The notes under the pieces were generated by a model that was not told where the DNA came from, did not search any database, and was given only the letters and a program-made list of their open reading frames with translations. A DNA stretch of 64,000 nucleotides from Albidovulum sp. bin36 (GTDB lineage: Bacteria > Pseudomonadota > Alphaproteobacteria > Rhodobacterales > Rhodobacteraceae): contig MPMP01000001.1 of assembly GCA_002238565.1 (NCBI GenBank), positions 93,224 through 157,223 of the forward strand, written 5' to 3'. Within the stretch, counting starts at the first letter, position 1. Each line of letters starts with the position of its first letter. Shown here one piece after another: positions 1 to 7,742 of the stretch. The translations under genes were made by a program, and so were the position numbers.

Positions 1-1
1 C

Positions 2-574
2 CTGATAATGCAGACGAAGATATTTCACTTTTCAGGAATCAGCCTGGCGATTTCCGAAAATTCCGCCGACACGGCGTTCGCGGCGGCGCGAATCGCTCGT
101 GACGCGGGCGCAAAGATTTCGTTCGATCCGAACTACCGCTCCAAGCTCCTGAGTCCCGAACGCGCAAAGAGCCTATTCCGGGATGCATTCCAGATCTGCG
201 ATATCGCCTTGCCTGGAATCGACGACGTCAAATTTCTGCTCGGCCACGCCGACCCCGATGCGGCTATCGGATACTTCCGGTCGCTAGGCTGCGAAATCGT
301 CGCTCTGACTCTCGGCGACCAGGGCGCCATTGTTGCAACCCAAAGCCAGTGCGAGCGGATAGCGCCCTATCGCGTGGCTTCCGTCGACGCGACGGGCGCA
401 GGCGATACATTCGACGGCGCGTTTCTAGCCGAATTTTCAAAGGGCTCTGACCCATTTTATTGCGCTCGCCACGCTAACGCCGCGGCCGCAATCTCGACGC
501 AGGGCTACGGCGCCACGGCCGCTATGCCGCTGCGGAAAGGCGTGATAGGATTGCTTGGCGCACAAGCAACATAG
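2..574 (+). CDS. kdgK: 2-dehydro-3-deoxygluconokinase-like PfkB sugar kinase, 5' end outside window
   Basis: This is the C-terminal part of a PfkB/ribokinase-family sugar kinase, which transfers phosphate from ATP to a sugar hydroxyl in the cytoplasm. The frame is open to the window edge, so the N-terminus is missing. The C-terminal family signature DATGAGDTFDGAF is present; its GAGD carries the catalytic aspartate and anion hole. The segments FDPNYRSKL and DIALPGIDDVKFL resemble 2-keto-3-deoxygluconate kinases, which act in Entner-Doudoroff-linked hexuronate breakdown. The family is certain; the exact substrate is an inference from sequence style. No pathway partner is visible because the gene lies at the edge. 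Confidence 0.8.
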   Translation: MIMQTKIFHFSGISLAISENSADTAFAAARIARDAGAKISFDPNYRSKLLSPERAKSLFRDAFQICDIALPGIDDVKFLLGHADPDAAIGYFRSLGCEIVALTLGDQGAIVATQSQCERIAPYRVASVDATGAGDTFDGAFLAEFSKGSDPFYCARHANAAAAISTQGYGATAAMPLRKGVIGLLGAQAT

Positions 575-736
575 ACCGGCGCGTCCGCTGCCGATCCAAC
601 CTATTCGGAATCGCGGAAAGGAGCCGGGCAGCGGGCTTGAACACGACAAATCCAGTTCAATCCGTCGCACCGAATTTTTTTTGAAATCGCCCATCATCGG
701 GCTTGATTCCTTCACTGAAGAAACTATCTAGTGATT

Positions 737-757
737 GTTAATGTTAGTTACATTAAC
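737..757. promoter_or_regulatory. perfect 8-bp inverted repeat upstream of the DUF2852 gene
   Basis: GTTAATGT and ACATTAAC form a perfect inverted repeat around a 5-base centre, ending 27 bases before the DUF2852 start codon. It has no T-run, so it looks more like an operator than a terminator. The bound protein is unknown. Confidence 0.35.
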
Positions 758-784
758 ATAAAAACCAGATGAGGAGCAAAAAAA

Positions 785-1174
785 ATGAGTTCAGCAGCTT
801 CCTGGCCGTCCGCCGCCGTAAATTGGCTTGATGAACGCGGCAAAGGCGCTTGGATAGCCCTTATGGTGCTCGGCTTCATATTTTTCTGGCCGGTTGGCCT
901 CGCAATACTGGGCTACATGATTTGGAGCAATCGAATGTTCGCAGGAAAGAAATCGAAATTTGTCGGCAAGTGTTCGGGATTTGGGTTCAAGTCTTCAGGC
1001 AACGTGGCCTTCGACAATTACAAGGCGCAGACAATCCGCCGATTGGAAGAAGAACAAGACGCGTTCAACGAATTCGTGAAAAGGTTGAGAGAAAGCAAGG
1101 ACAAGACGCAATTCGACCAGTTCATGGAAGAAAGGAAGCGCAACGCCGCCTCAAGCCAGCAGCCCACCGAATAA
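785..1174 (+). CDS. DUF2852 family small membrane protein
   Basis: A 129-residue protein with one predicted membrane segment at about residues 22-45 (WIALMVLGFIFFWPVGLAIL), followed by a charged, probably helical cytoplasmic tail rich in Glu, Lys and Arg. This matches DUF2852, a family of unknown function that is largely restricted to Alphaproteobacteria. A strong ribosome binding site (GAGGAG) lies just before the ATG, and a strong hairpin follows the stop codon, so it is probably a single-gene transcript. No catalytic motif is visible, and its role cannot be inferred from the sequence. Confidence 0.8.
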   Translation: MSSAASWPSAAVNWLDERGKGAWIALMVLGFIFFWPVGLAILGYMIWSNRMFAGKKSKFVGKCSGFGFKSSGNVAFDNYKAQTIRRLEEEQDAFNEFVKRLRESKDKTQFDQFMEERKRNAASSQQPTE

Positions 1175-1195
1175 ATCGACTATCTACCTACGCGG

Positions 1196-1225
1196 GGGGC
1201 GCCAATAGGCGCCCCAGTTTACTTT
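1196..1225 (+). terminator. probable terminator hairpin after the DUF2852 gene
   Basis: GGGGCGCC, a 4-base loop and GGCGCCCC form a perfect 8-bp GC-rich stem 21 bases after the DUF2852 stop codon. The following T tract is interrupted (AGTTTACTTT), so termination may be imperfect. A second, weaker hairpin with a better T-run lies at about 1248-1277. Confidence 0.55.
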
Positions 1226-1438
1226 GCCAAATTCCATTCGAGCACGGCCGCTTTTTATAGCGGTCGCGCTTTTTTTGGGTCTACAAAAATCAGGCGGGAA
1301 ATTTACGGCTTTCAATTTTCTGGCGCTTCGCCTACTCGTCCCGGCAGTCCGCCGGGAATTTGGAAATATTGACAATGTCCAATGAAATCGGTAGTGAGTC
1401 GGCAGCAGTCGCTTCTCGCAAATAGACTTCAATCCGTT

Positions 1439-2260
1439 ATGAGACTTAAATATTTTATTTCGGAGCCGTATCCCTGTTCCTATCTTGCCGACCGATTTGA
1501 ACGAAAGTATTTCACTCGGATTTCCGGTCACGATCCCGATGGTTTGATTGACCTGCTGGCTCAGCACGGATTTCGCCGCTCCCGCGACATCCTGTACACC
1601 CACGCCTGCCCTACATGCTGCGCATGCGTTCCCGTCCGAATTCGCGTGAGAGATTTTTCGCTGTCGAAGTCCCAAATCAGGACCGCGAGGAGAAACTCTC
1701 GCCTGAAACGGCTAATTCACCCTTCGGAACCGACGGAAATCCAGTACCAGCTGTTCAGACGCTATCTGAAATCGCGTCATAAGACCGGTGGAATGGAGGG
1801 CATGACTTGGAAGGATTACGTTGAAATGGTCGACGGCAGCGTAACGCGCTCCTCGCTAATTGAATATTGGCTGCCCGCCGAAAATTCACCTGCCGGTAAG
1901 GAATTGGTCGCCGTTGCCCATGTCGACTATCTCGACAACGGGCTTTCGATGCTGTACTCGTTTTTCGACCCGGATCGTTCGAAGTTGTCCCTCGGAACGT
2001 TCATGATTCTCGATACCGTGAACTTGGCCAAGGAAATGCAACTTGACTACGTGTACTTGGGATTCTGGGTGCCAGGCAGCCAAAAGATGAGCTACAAAGC
2101 GAATTTTTCAGCTTTGGAATCACTTAAGTTCGGCAAATGGTCGGACATCGGCGACCGAGCGTCTTATGATTTGATGCGAAACCACCCGAACGGAATTGGC
2201 GCCCAAGTCCGTTGGAACCAAAAAGTTTCGGAGCGCAAACCCGCTCTCTCGCATGCGTAG
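1439..2260 (+). CDS. bpt: aspartate/glutamate leucyltransferase (N-end rule)
   Basis: This is a leucyl-tRNA-protein transferase of the Bpt/ATE family. It adds leucine to proteins with N-terminal Asp or Glu, marking them for ClpS-ClpAP degradation. The N-terminal segment SEPYPCSYLADRFERK and the cysteine cluster HACPTCCACVPVRI match the conserved ATE N-terminal domain. The C-terminal acyltransferase fold is seen in SRHKTGGMEGM, YSFFDPD and YLGFWVPGSQKMSYK. I prefer the ATG at 1439 because the family normally starts about eight residues before the EPYPCSYL motif. An in-frame ATG at 1382 would add 19 residues. Neither has a clear ribosome binding site. No operon partner is seen. Confidence 0.9.
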   Translation: MRLKYFISEPYPCSYLADRFERKYFTRISGHDPDGLIDLLAQHGFRRSRDILYTHACPTCCACVPVRIRVRDFSLSKSQIRTARRNSRLKRLIHPSEPTEIQYQLFRRYLKSRHKTGGMEGMTWKDYVEMVDGSVTRSSLIEYWLPAENSPAGKELVAVAHVDYLDNGLSMLYSFFDPDRSKLSLGTFMILDTVNLAKEMQLDYVYLGFWVPGSQKMSYKANFSALESLKFGKWSDIGDRASYDLMRNHPNGIGAQVRWNQKVSERKPALSHA

Positions 2261-2851
2261 TGCGATTGCTTCGATTTCCGCCTCAAATTCACGGTTTTGG
2301 CAAATTGCATCCACATCATGTCGCTGCGAATTGCCTGATGTCACGGCCCGCACTTTTGCGCAGCCGTTGGCGGATTTTTACCGAATGCTTAGGACCATGC
2401 CGCCGTCGCCATGATTCGTTCGCCTGCCGCCAGCCGGAGCGAAATTTCCGCGAGGGCTTCGCGTTCGCTGGAAGAAAGCGTCTTTCAGCGGCGCATAGCC
2501 GAACCTAAATCCGTGCCGATACCGGATCTCGGGGCGGATACGCGAACCTGAGGCCGATGCCGCGCCATAGCGGCATTTTCCTTATCTTGCATTAATCGAA
2601 ATCTTTTCGATTCAGCGTATCTTGAGGAGTTGAAAAAAATTAATGCTGTTGCACTCCTTCGCTGCAATTGCCGGCCAGGATCGAGCAACAATCGGCATTT
2701 GCGGAAACTAGGTTTCGTTAAAGCCGGGATTCGCAATTCGACAATATTCTCGCTCGCCCGCGATTTTACGCGAAGCGCGCTTAATCGTTCGATTAGTTCC
2801 CGGCAGGCCAAGATAGGGATCATGCTCGCCCCAGCCCGATAAACAAATTTC
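2261..2851. other. gap between bpt and the ilv promoter, nothing recognised
   Basis: About 590 bases without a recognisable gene. Short open frames exist on both strands but none shows a domain, a ribosome binding site or family resemblance. It could be eroded coding sequence. Confidence 0.5.
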
Positions 2852-2880
2852 TTGACAGATCAATTCCGGTTAATTATCGT
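2852..2880 (+). promoter_or_regulatory. sigma70-type promoter of the ilvB leader
   Basis: TTGACA at 2852-2857 and TATCGT at 2875-2880 are separated by exactly 17 bases. The transcription start would fall at about 2887-2888, two or three bases before the ATG of the leader ORF, so that ORF would be essentially leaderless. Confidence 0.55.
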
Positions 2881-2889
2881 CCAGCCGCA

Positions 2890-2952
2890 ATGGAAAATAT
2901 TACTCGTAATAATGCACATAAGCTCGTGAGCTCGCGGCGGGCCGGAACCTGA
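2890..2952 (+). CDS. candidate leader peptide of ilvBN (20 codons)
   Basis: A 20-codon ORF starts a few bases after the predicted transcription start and contains single Ile, Leu and Val codons (Ile4, Leu12-Val13). Its stop codon lies inside the 5' arm of the hairpin at 2946-2964. The position and geometry fit a transcription-attenuation leader for branched-chain amino acid synthesis, and leaderless leader peptides are known in alphaproteobacteria (for example trpL of Sinorhizobium). The content of regulatory codons is modest, so the assignment is tentative. Confidence 0.35.
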   Translation: MENITRNNAHKLVSSRRAGT

Positions 2953-3002
2953 GTTACTCAGGTTAAGCTCGCTACAAACCCCTCGTGAAGGGGTTTTTTT
3001 TT
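2946..3002 (+). terminator. attenuator-like hairpins and intrinsic terminator upstream of ilvB
   Basis: Two hairpins follow the leader ORF. The first is AACCTGAG-TTA-CTCAGGTT at 2946-2964. The second is an intrinsic terminator, AAACCCC at 2976-2982 paired with GGGGTTT at 2990-2996, continuing into a run of nine T. The terminator ends 35 bases before the ilvB start codon and after a good promoter, so transcription of ilvB must pass it. Confidence 0.7.
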
Positions 3003-3036
3003 GCTATGGCGGATGTTTGCCAGGAGGCCGAATAAA

Positions 3037-4791
3037 ATGACCCGTTCAATGACCGGCGCAAAGATAGTCATTCAGGCATTAATCGACCAGGGAGTGGATA
3101 CTATATTCGGCTATCCCGGAGGCGCGGTTCTGCCGATTTACGACGAAATCCTGCTCCAGAACCGAATCAAGCACGTTCTGGTGCGGCACGAGCAAGGAGC
3201 CGTGCATGCGGCGGAGGGCTATGCGCGGTCGACCGGAAAGGTCGGCGTGGTCCTTGTAACATCCGGTCCCGGCGCAACCAATTCCGTGACAGGAATAACC
3301 GACGCTCTTATGGATTCCATCCCCATCGTCGTCATTACAGGGCAAGTTCCCACTTTCATGATCGGAACCGATGCGTTTCAGGAAGCGGATTCCGTTGGCA
3401 TCACTCGTCCCTGCACGAAGCACAATTGGCTGGTCAAGGACACCGATAGGCTTGCTGAAACTATTCATCAAGCCTTCCACGTTGCTCGAACGGGGCGTCC
3501 AGGCCCTGTTCTGGTCGACATCCCGAAGGATGTCCAGTTTGCAAGCGGAGCATATTCCGCAAAAAACGAGTCGCGCACCGGACACTACAAGCCTAAAACT
3601 CGGGGAGATGCAGAAGCCATCCTGGAGCTTGTCGAAAAATTGGAAACCGCCGAGCGACCGATATTTTACACGGGCGGCGGGGTCGTAAATTCCGGCAGGA
3701 AGGCTTGCAAGCATTTGCGGCAACTTGTCGACGAGACTGGATTCCCGATTACGTCCACTCTGATGGGACTCGGCGCCTACCCGGCCTCGGGTCCGAATTG
3801 GATGGGCATGCTCGGCATGCACGGAACTTACGAATCCAACCTAGCAATGCACGGCTGCGACTTGATGATCAATGTCGGAGCAAGATTCGACGACAGGATA
3901 ACCGGCAGAATCAGCGACTTCAGTCCTAATTCATTCCGAGCGCACATCGATATCGACCCGTCGTCGATCAACAAGGCCATTCAGGTCAATATTCCGATAG
4001 TCGGCGACGCGGGAAGCGTTCTTAAGGACTTGCTTGGAATTTGGAGAAGCCGCGGCAGCAAAACCAGCAATGGCGCCGTTCGCGAATGGTGGCAGCAAAT
4101 CAAGGAATGGCGCAAGGTCGACTGCCTATCCTACAAACCCTCGACCGCAACGATTAAGCCTCAATACGCCATACAGAGATTGGAAGCTCTCACGGCGGAC
4201 GCCGACAGGTTTATAACGACGGAAGTCGGCCAGCATCAAATGTGGGCGGCTCAATTCATGGGCTTCCATGAGCCGAATAGGTGGATGACGTCAGGCGGCC
4301 TTGGAACCATGGGATACGGGCTTCCCGCATCCATAGGCGTTCAAATCGCGCACCCCGAAGCTCTGGTTATCAATGTCGCGGGCGAAGCAAGCTGGCTCAT
4401 GAACATGCAGGAAATGGGCACGGCGGTCCAATACAGGCTTCCCGTTAAGCAGTTCATTCTGAACAATGAGCGCCTCGGCATGGTTCGCCAATGGCAGGAA
4501 TTGCTTCATGGCGAGAGATACAGCCACTCGTGGTCGGAAGCTCTGCCGGATTTTGTCCGACTTGCCGAAGCGTTCGGCTGCAAAGGAATTTCGATTTCCG
4601 ACCCGGCCGATGTGGACGATGCGATAATGGACATGCTGAACTATGACGGCCCCGTCATATTCGACTGCGTCGTCGAGAAGCACGAAAACTGCTTCCCGAT
4701 GATACCGTCAGGGGAACCGCACAACAAGATGCGGCTAGGCGAGGACTCGGAAGCCAAGACAATCGACGCGTCCGGCGCGGTTCTAGTCTAG
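3037..4791 (+). CDS. ilvB: acetolactate synthase large (catalytic) subunit
   Basis: This thiamine-diphosphate enzyme condenses two pyruvates to acetolactate, or pyruvate and 2-oxobutyrate to acetohydroxybutyrate, the first common step of Val, Leu and Ile synthesis. The 584-residue length is normal. The N-terminal PYR domain has FGYPGGAVLPIYDE and the catalytic Glu in VRHEQGAVHAAEGYAR. The central FAD-type domain follows, then the C-terminal PP domain with MGYGLPASIG. The usual Mg-binding Asp of the G-D-[GA]-S motif is Glu450 (GEAS) here; the Asn pair comes at 476-477. The ATG at 3037 follows a perfect AGGAGG with 9-base spacing. It is co-transcribed with ilvN, 13 bases downstream, and probably controlled by the upstream attenuator. 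Confidence 0.96.
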   Translation: MTRSMTGAKIVIQALIDQGVDTIFGYPGGAVLPIYDEILLQNRIKHVLVRHEQGAVHAAEGYARSTGKVGVVLVTSGPGATNSVTGITDALMDSIPIVVITGQVPTFMIGTDAFQEADSVGITRPCTKHNWLVKDTDRLAETIHQAFHVARTGRPGPVLVDIPKDVQFASGAYSAKNESRTGHYKPKTRGDAEAILELVEKLETAERPIFYTGGGVVNSGRKACKHLRQLVDETGFPITSTLMGLGAYPASGPNWMGMLGMHGTYESNLAMHGCDLMINVGARFDDRITGRISDFSPNSFRAHIDIDPSSINKAIQVNIPIVGDAGSVLKDLLGIWRSRGSKTSNGAVREWWQQIKEWRKVDCLSYKPSTATIKPQYAIQRLEALTADADRFITTEVGQHQMWAAQFMGFHEPNRWMTSGGLGTMGYGLPASIGVQIAHPEALVINVAGEASWLMNMQEMGTAVQYRLPVKQFILNNERLGMVRQWQELLHGERYSHSWSEALPDFVRLAEAFGCKGISISDPADVDDAIMDMLNYDGPVIFDCVVEKHENCFPMIPSGEPHNKMRLGEDSEAKTIDASGAVLV

Positions 4792-4804
4792 CGGAGAAGG
4801 CCAA

Positions 4805-5362
4805 ATGAATGAATTGCGAATAAAATCGGGAACATCTCGCAAGTCGGCCTATGATTTGCGCAGCCCGGTCATCGAGGACCATGAGACCCATACGCTGGCT
4901 ATTATCGTCGACAACGAAGCAGGCGTGCTCGCGCGCGTCGTCGGACTATTTTCCGGCCGAGGATATAATATCGAAAGCTTGACGGTGGCGGAGGTCGATC
5001 ATGAAGGGCACGTGTCGCGAATTACGATCGTAACGAACGGCAAGCCTGCGGTTATCGAGCAAATCAAGAACCAGCTCGGACGAATAGTATCGGTTCGCAA
5101 GGTGCTGGATCTGACGACCGATGGACCTTCGGTGGAGCGGGAACTGGCTCTCTTGAAGATCAAGGGAAAGGGCCAGAATCGAGTCGAAGCTCTTCGCCTC
5201 GCCGACATTTTTCGAGCCAAGGTCGTCGATTCGACCCTGGACAGCTTTACATTTGAATTGACGGGAACACCGGACAAAATCGATGCGTTCGCAGAACTTG
5301 TTCGCCCCCTTAAGCTCGTGGAAATCGCGCGTACCGGAGTCGTCGGAATTTCGCGAGGGTAA
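4805..5362 (+). CDS. ilvN: acetolactate synthase small (regulatory) subunit
   Basis: The regulatory partner of the preceding large subunit (also called IlvH). It activates the enzyme and confers feedback inhibition by valine. At 185 residues it has an N-terminal ACT domain at about 25-100 (HTLAIIVDNEAGVLARVVGLF and RGYNIESLTVAE) and a C-terminal ALS_ss_C domain containing FRAKVVDSTLDSFTFELTG. The ribosome binding site GGAGAAGG lies 5-6 bases before the ATG. With a 13-base gap behind ilvB the two are almost certainly translated from one mRNA. No intrinsic terminator is visible after it. Confidence 0.95.
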   Translation: MNELRIKSGTSRKSAYDLRSPVIEDHETHTLAIIVDNEAGVLARVVGLFSGRGYNIESLTVAEVDHEGHVSRITIVTNGKPAVIEQIKNQLGRIVSVRKVLDLTTDGPSVERELALLKIKGKGQNRVEALRLADIFRAKVVDSTLDSFTFELTGTPDKIDAFAELVRPLKLVEIARTGVVGISRG

Positions 5363-5574
5363 TGTCTTGCTAACGCCTTGGTTTCCAAGCCGGCAATCAG
5401 GTCTCCGGATTGCTGTCGCTCGCCTCGAATACTGAGCTGCAATCTCCAAGCTGCCAATAAATTCGCAAAGTTATTCCCGATGCGTCGAAAATCCATCCGG
5501 ATCATAGAGGCGCGATTCTTGTTGACAGGCATGCTCCCGCGCAATATTTGGCCGTTGTGGTTTCAATTCGGAGA

Positions 5575-5732
5575 AAGGCGAATTGGATTAAAAGGGGAAT
5601 ACGGTGCGGTCGACCCGATCTGGGGACCAAACCCGTAGCTGTCCCGCAACTGTAGGCGAGACTGTTCGGACTGCTGGCAATAGCCTCCGAAGTCATCTCG
5701 CGAGCCAGACACCCTGCCGCTGACAATGACTC
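5575..5732 (+). ncRNA. cobalamin riboswitch
   Basis: The conserved core elements are all present in order: AAAAGGGGAATACGGTG at about 5590, GACCAAACCCGTAGCTGTCC, the invariant CCCGCAACTGTA, and the B12 box AGCCAGACACCCTGCC at 5703-5718. Such elements bind adenosylcobalamin or other corrinoids and repress downstream genes. The helix ends are approximate. The next genes encode a BtuD-BtuF-BtuC importer, which is a standard target. Confidence 0.92.
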
Positions 5733-5768
5733 TCGAACACGGGCGAGGAAACCCGGAAGGAGGCAACT

Positions 5769-5813
5769 ATGTTTTCGATTTCGAACGATTTTCTTGACGC
5801 CGCTCCTTGGTAG
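5769..5813 (+). CDS. 14-codon ORF directly behind the riboswitch, possible gene remnant
   Basis: The strongest ribosome binding site of the locus (AAGGAGG at 5757-5763) serves an ATG at 5769 that opens only 14 codons before TAG. In the next frame the sequence reads FRTIFLTPLLGSL, which resembles a signal peptide start. A plausible reading is that a riboswitch-controlled gene, for instance a TonB-dependent cobalamin receptor, once began here and was largely deleted. A short leader ORF is the alternative. No receptor homology is left to prove either. Confidence 0.3.
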   Translation: MFSISNDFLDAAPW

Positions 5814-5964
5814 CCTCGTCAAGCCCCGTTGCCGTTTCAGCCAATCGCCGCAGAACCGCCTGTCCAGCATTCCGTATCGCCGACGAGTCGGTTTGGCGTC
5901 GGTCCCCATATAGGCGAACCGATTCGGCACGGCTTGAATCGCTGTTCCCGCGAGAAGTTCAAAC

Positions 5965-6756
5965 ATGAACTCGGTTTCCGTTGCGGTGGAAAACCTTTCC
6001 TGGGGTCCTTCAGGCGGGCGCTTTCCAATTCTCAGAAACGTTAGTTTCAAGGTTGACGCCGGTAAAATGCTCGCTGTCGCCGGACCCAACGGCGCGGGCA
6101 AATCGACGCTGCTACGGATTTTGTATAGGTACCGCCGCCCGTTAACGGGTAAAGTTTGGCTTGGTGACGACGACCTTTGGAGTCTGGCGCCTAGGCAGGC
6201 CGCCTTGCGAGTTGCCGCGGTGCCGCAGGAAGTCCCTTCGGGATTTTCGATGACCGCCCGTGAAATCGTTGCTTTGGGCAGGACTCCTCATCGAAACGGC
6301 CTGTCCAGCCGGAGCGATGCGGATGCCGCCGCCGTTGACCGAGCGATGGCTAAAATAGGCGTGGATAAATTCGCCGGAAAAAAATTCGAGTCCCTGTCCG
6401 GCGGCGAACGCCAGTCGGTGATGATCGCGCGTGCGCTGGCTCAGGATCCCGCAGTGCTGGTGCTGGACGAGCCGACCAGCCATCTCGACATACGGAGGCA
6501 GCTTGAAATCCTGACATTGCTTCGGGATGCCGGACCGACGGTCATATGCTCTTTGCACGATCTATCGCACGCCGCTGAATTCGCCGACGAGCTGCTCCTG
6601 CTTTCGAACGGTGAGATGTTGGCATCGGGACCAATTGCGGAAACGCTTTCGGAAGGGCTGATTGAATCGGCTTTTCGCGTCTCCGCCCGAATCGAGCATG
6701 TCGCAGAACGAAAGATATTCGCCTTTGGACTACTGCAGCCAATGGAACTAAAATGA
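5965..6756 (+). CDS. btuD: cobalamin (corrinoid) ABC transporter ATPase
   Basis: The ATP-binding subunit of a FecCD/BtuCD-type importer, 263 residues. The Walker A motif GPNGAGKST is at about residues 38-46, followed by a Q-loop, the ABC signature LSGGERQSV, Walker B VLVLDEPTSHLD and the H-loop histidine in SLHDLSHAAEF. The family alone could be siderophore- or B12-specific; the upstream cobalamin riboswitch points to corrinoid uptake. Its stop codon overlaps the next start (ATGA at 6753), indicating translational coupling to btuF. It sits in the cytoplasm bound to BtuC. Confidence 0.88.
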   Translation: MNSVSVAVENLSWGPSGGRFPILRNVSFKVDAGKMLAVAGPNGAGKSTLLRILYRYRRPLTGKVWLGDDDLWSLAPRQAALRVAAVPQEVPSGFSMTAREIVALGRTPHRNGLSSRSDADAAAVDRAMAKIGVDKFAGKKFESLSGGERQSVMIARALAQDPAVLVLDEPTSHLDIRRQLEILTLLRDAGPTVICSLHDLSHAAEFADELLLLSNGEMLASGPIAETLSEGLIESAFRVSARIEHVAERKIFAFGLLQPMELK

Positions 6757-7700
6757 AACATGCCGCTATTTCAATGCTTTGCGCTATCATCTCCTGCCCT
6801 GCGGCCGCTTTCCCGGTATCGGTGGAGTCGTGCGGACGAGCCGTGTCGTTTGACCTGCCTCCGTCTCGAGCCGTTTCAAGCGATGTGAATCTTACCGAGA
6901 CCATGCTCGCGCTGGGACTGGCGGACCGCATGGTAGGCTATACTCGAATTTCGGAGCAGCGCATGGTCGACCCGGAATTTCAGGCAGATCTAAGAGGACT
7001 TGAATCGCTCTCGCCCGGCTATCCGACACGGGAACTGCTGCTTGGGGCGAGCGCCGACTTTCTTTTCTCGGGCTGGAACTACGGCCTGAGGCTCGGAGGC
7101 GAAGTTACGCCCGATTCGCTAAAGCCGCTGGGCATCAAGGTCTACGAATTAACGGAATCCTGCATCCATGTCGGCGGCAAGCCGAAAGCAAGCATCGACG
7201 ACTTTTTCAACGATATTCGCAATTTAGGAATAATTTTTAACGTCTCCGAACGCGCGGATGCCCTGATTGATCGTTTTCGTTCCGAATTAGGCTCGATAAA
7301 GGCGATGATTCCACCAGATGGTTCGCCGGTCAAAGTCTTCGTCTACGATAGCGGCGAGAATTCGCCGCTTACTGCCGGTCGATACGCGATGCCGACAGCC
7401 TTGATCGAGGCGGCCGGCGGCGAAAATGTGATGGGCGACATTGAAAAAAGCTGGGCTGCGGTCTCGTGGGAGGAAGCCGTCGCGCGCAATCCCCAAATAA
7501 TCGTAATCGTGAACTACGGCAGCGTCTCGGCGGAAGAGAAACGCCAATTTATCCTGTCTCATCCTGCGTTTGCAAATGTCGACGCAGTTGTCAACGACCG
7601 TTTTATTGTTCTCGATTACGGCGACGCGACGCCCGGCCCGCGCAACATTGGCGCCGTTCGAAGATTGGCGGAAGGATTCTGGGCAAAGTCAAACCGATAG
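6753..7700 (+). CDS. btuF: periplasmic corrinoid-binding protein
   Basis: A 315-residue cluster A-III periplasmic binding protein (FecB/BtuF fold), which delivers the substrate to the permease. Residues 1-19 form a signal peptide (MKHAAISMLCAIISCPAAA). The first lobe includes SSDVNLTETMLALGLADRMVGY, followed by the long linking helix and the second lobe with MPTALIEAAGGENVM. Start and stop overlap with btuD by four bases (ATGA). The riboswitch and gene order support corrinoid specificity over siderophores; binding residues cannot be judged by eye. Confidence 0.82.
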   Translation: MKHAAISMLCAIISCPAAAFPVSVESCGRAVSFDLPPSRAVSSDVNLTETMLALGLADRMVGYTRISEQRMVDPEFQADLRGLESLSPGYPTRELLLGASADFLFSGWNYGLRLGGEVTPDSLKPLGIKVYELTESCIHVGGKPKASIDDFFNDIRNLGIIFNVSERADALIDRFRSELGSIKAMIPPDGSPVKVFVYDSGENSPLTAGRYAMPTALIEAAGGENVMGDIEKSWAAVSWEEAVARNPQIIVIVNYGSVSAEEKRQFILSHPAFANVDAVVNDRFIVLDYGDATPGPRNIGAVRRLAEGFWAKSNR

Positions 7701-7742
7701 CAGCGCTATCAATTTCCATCTAGCAGGAATTCGAATCGATTC

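Noticed and set aside
1248..1277. Second hairpin with T-run after DUF2852
   Set aside because: The stem is only 4 bp with an 8-base loop; the stronger hairpin at 1196-1215 explains termination better.
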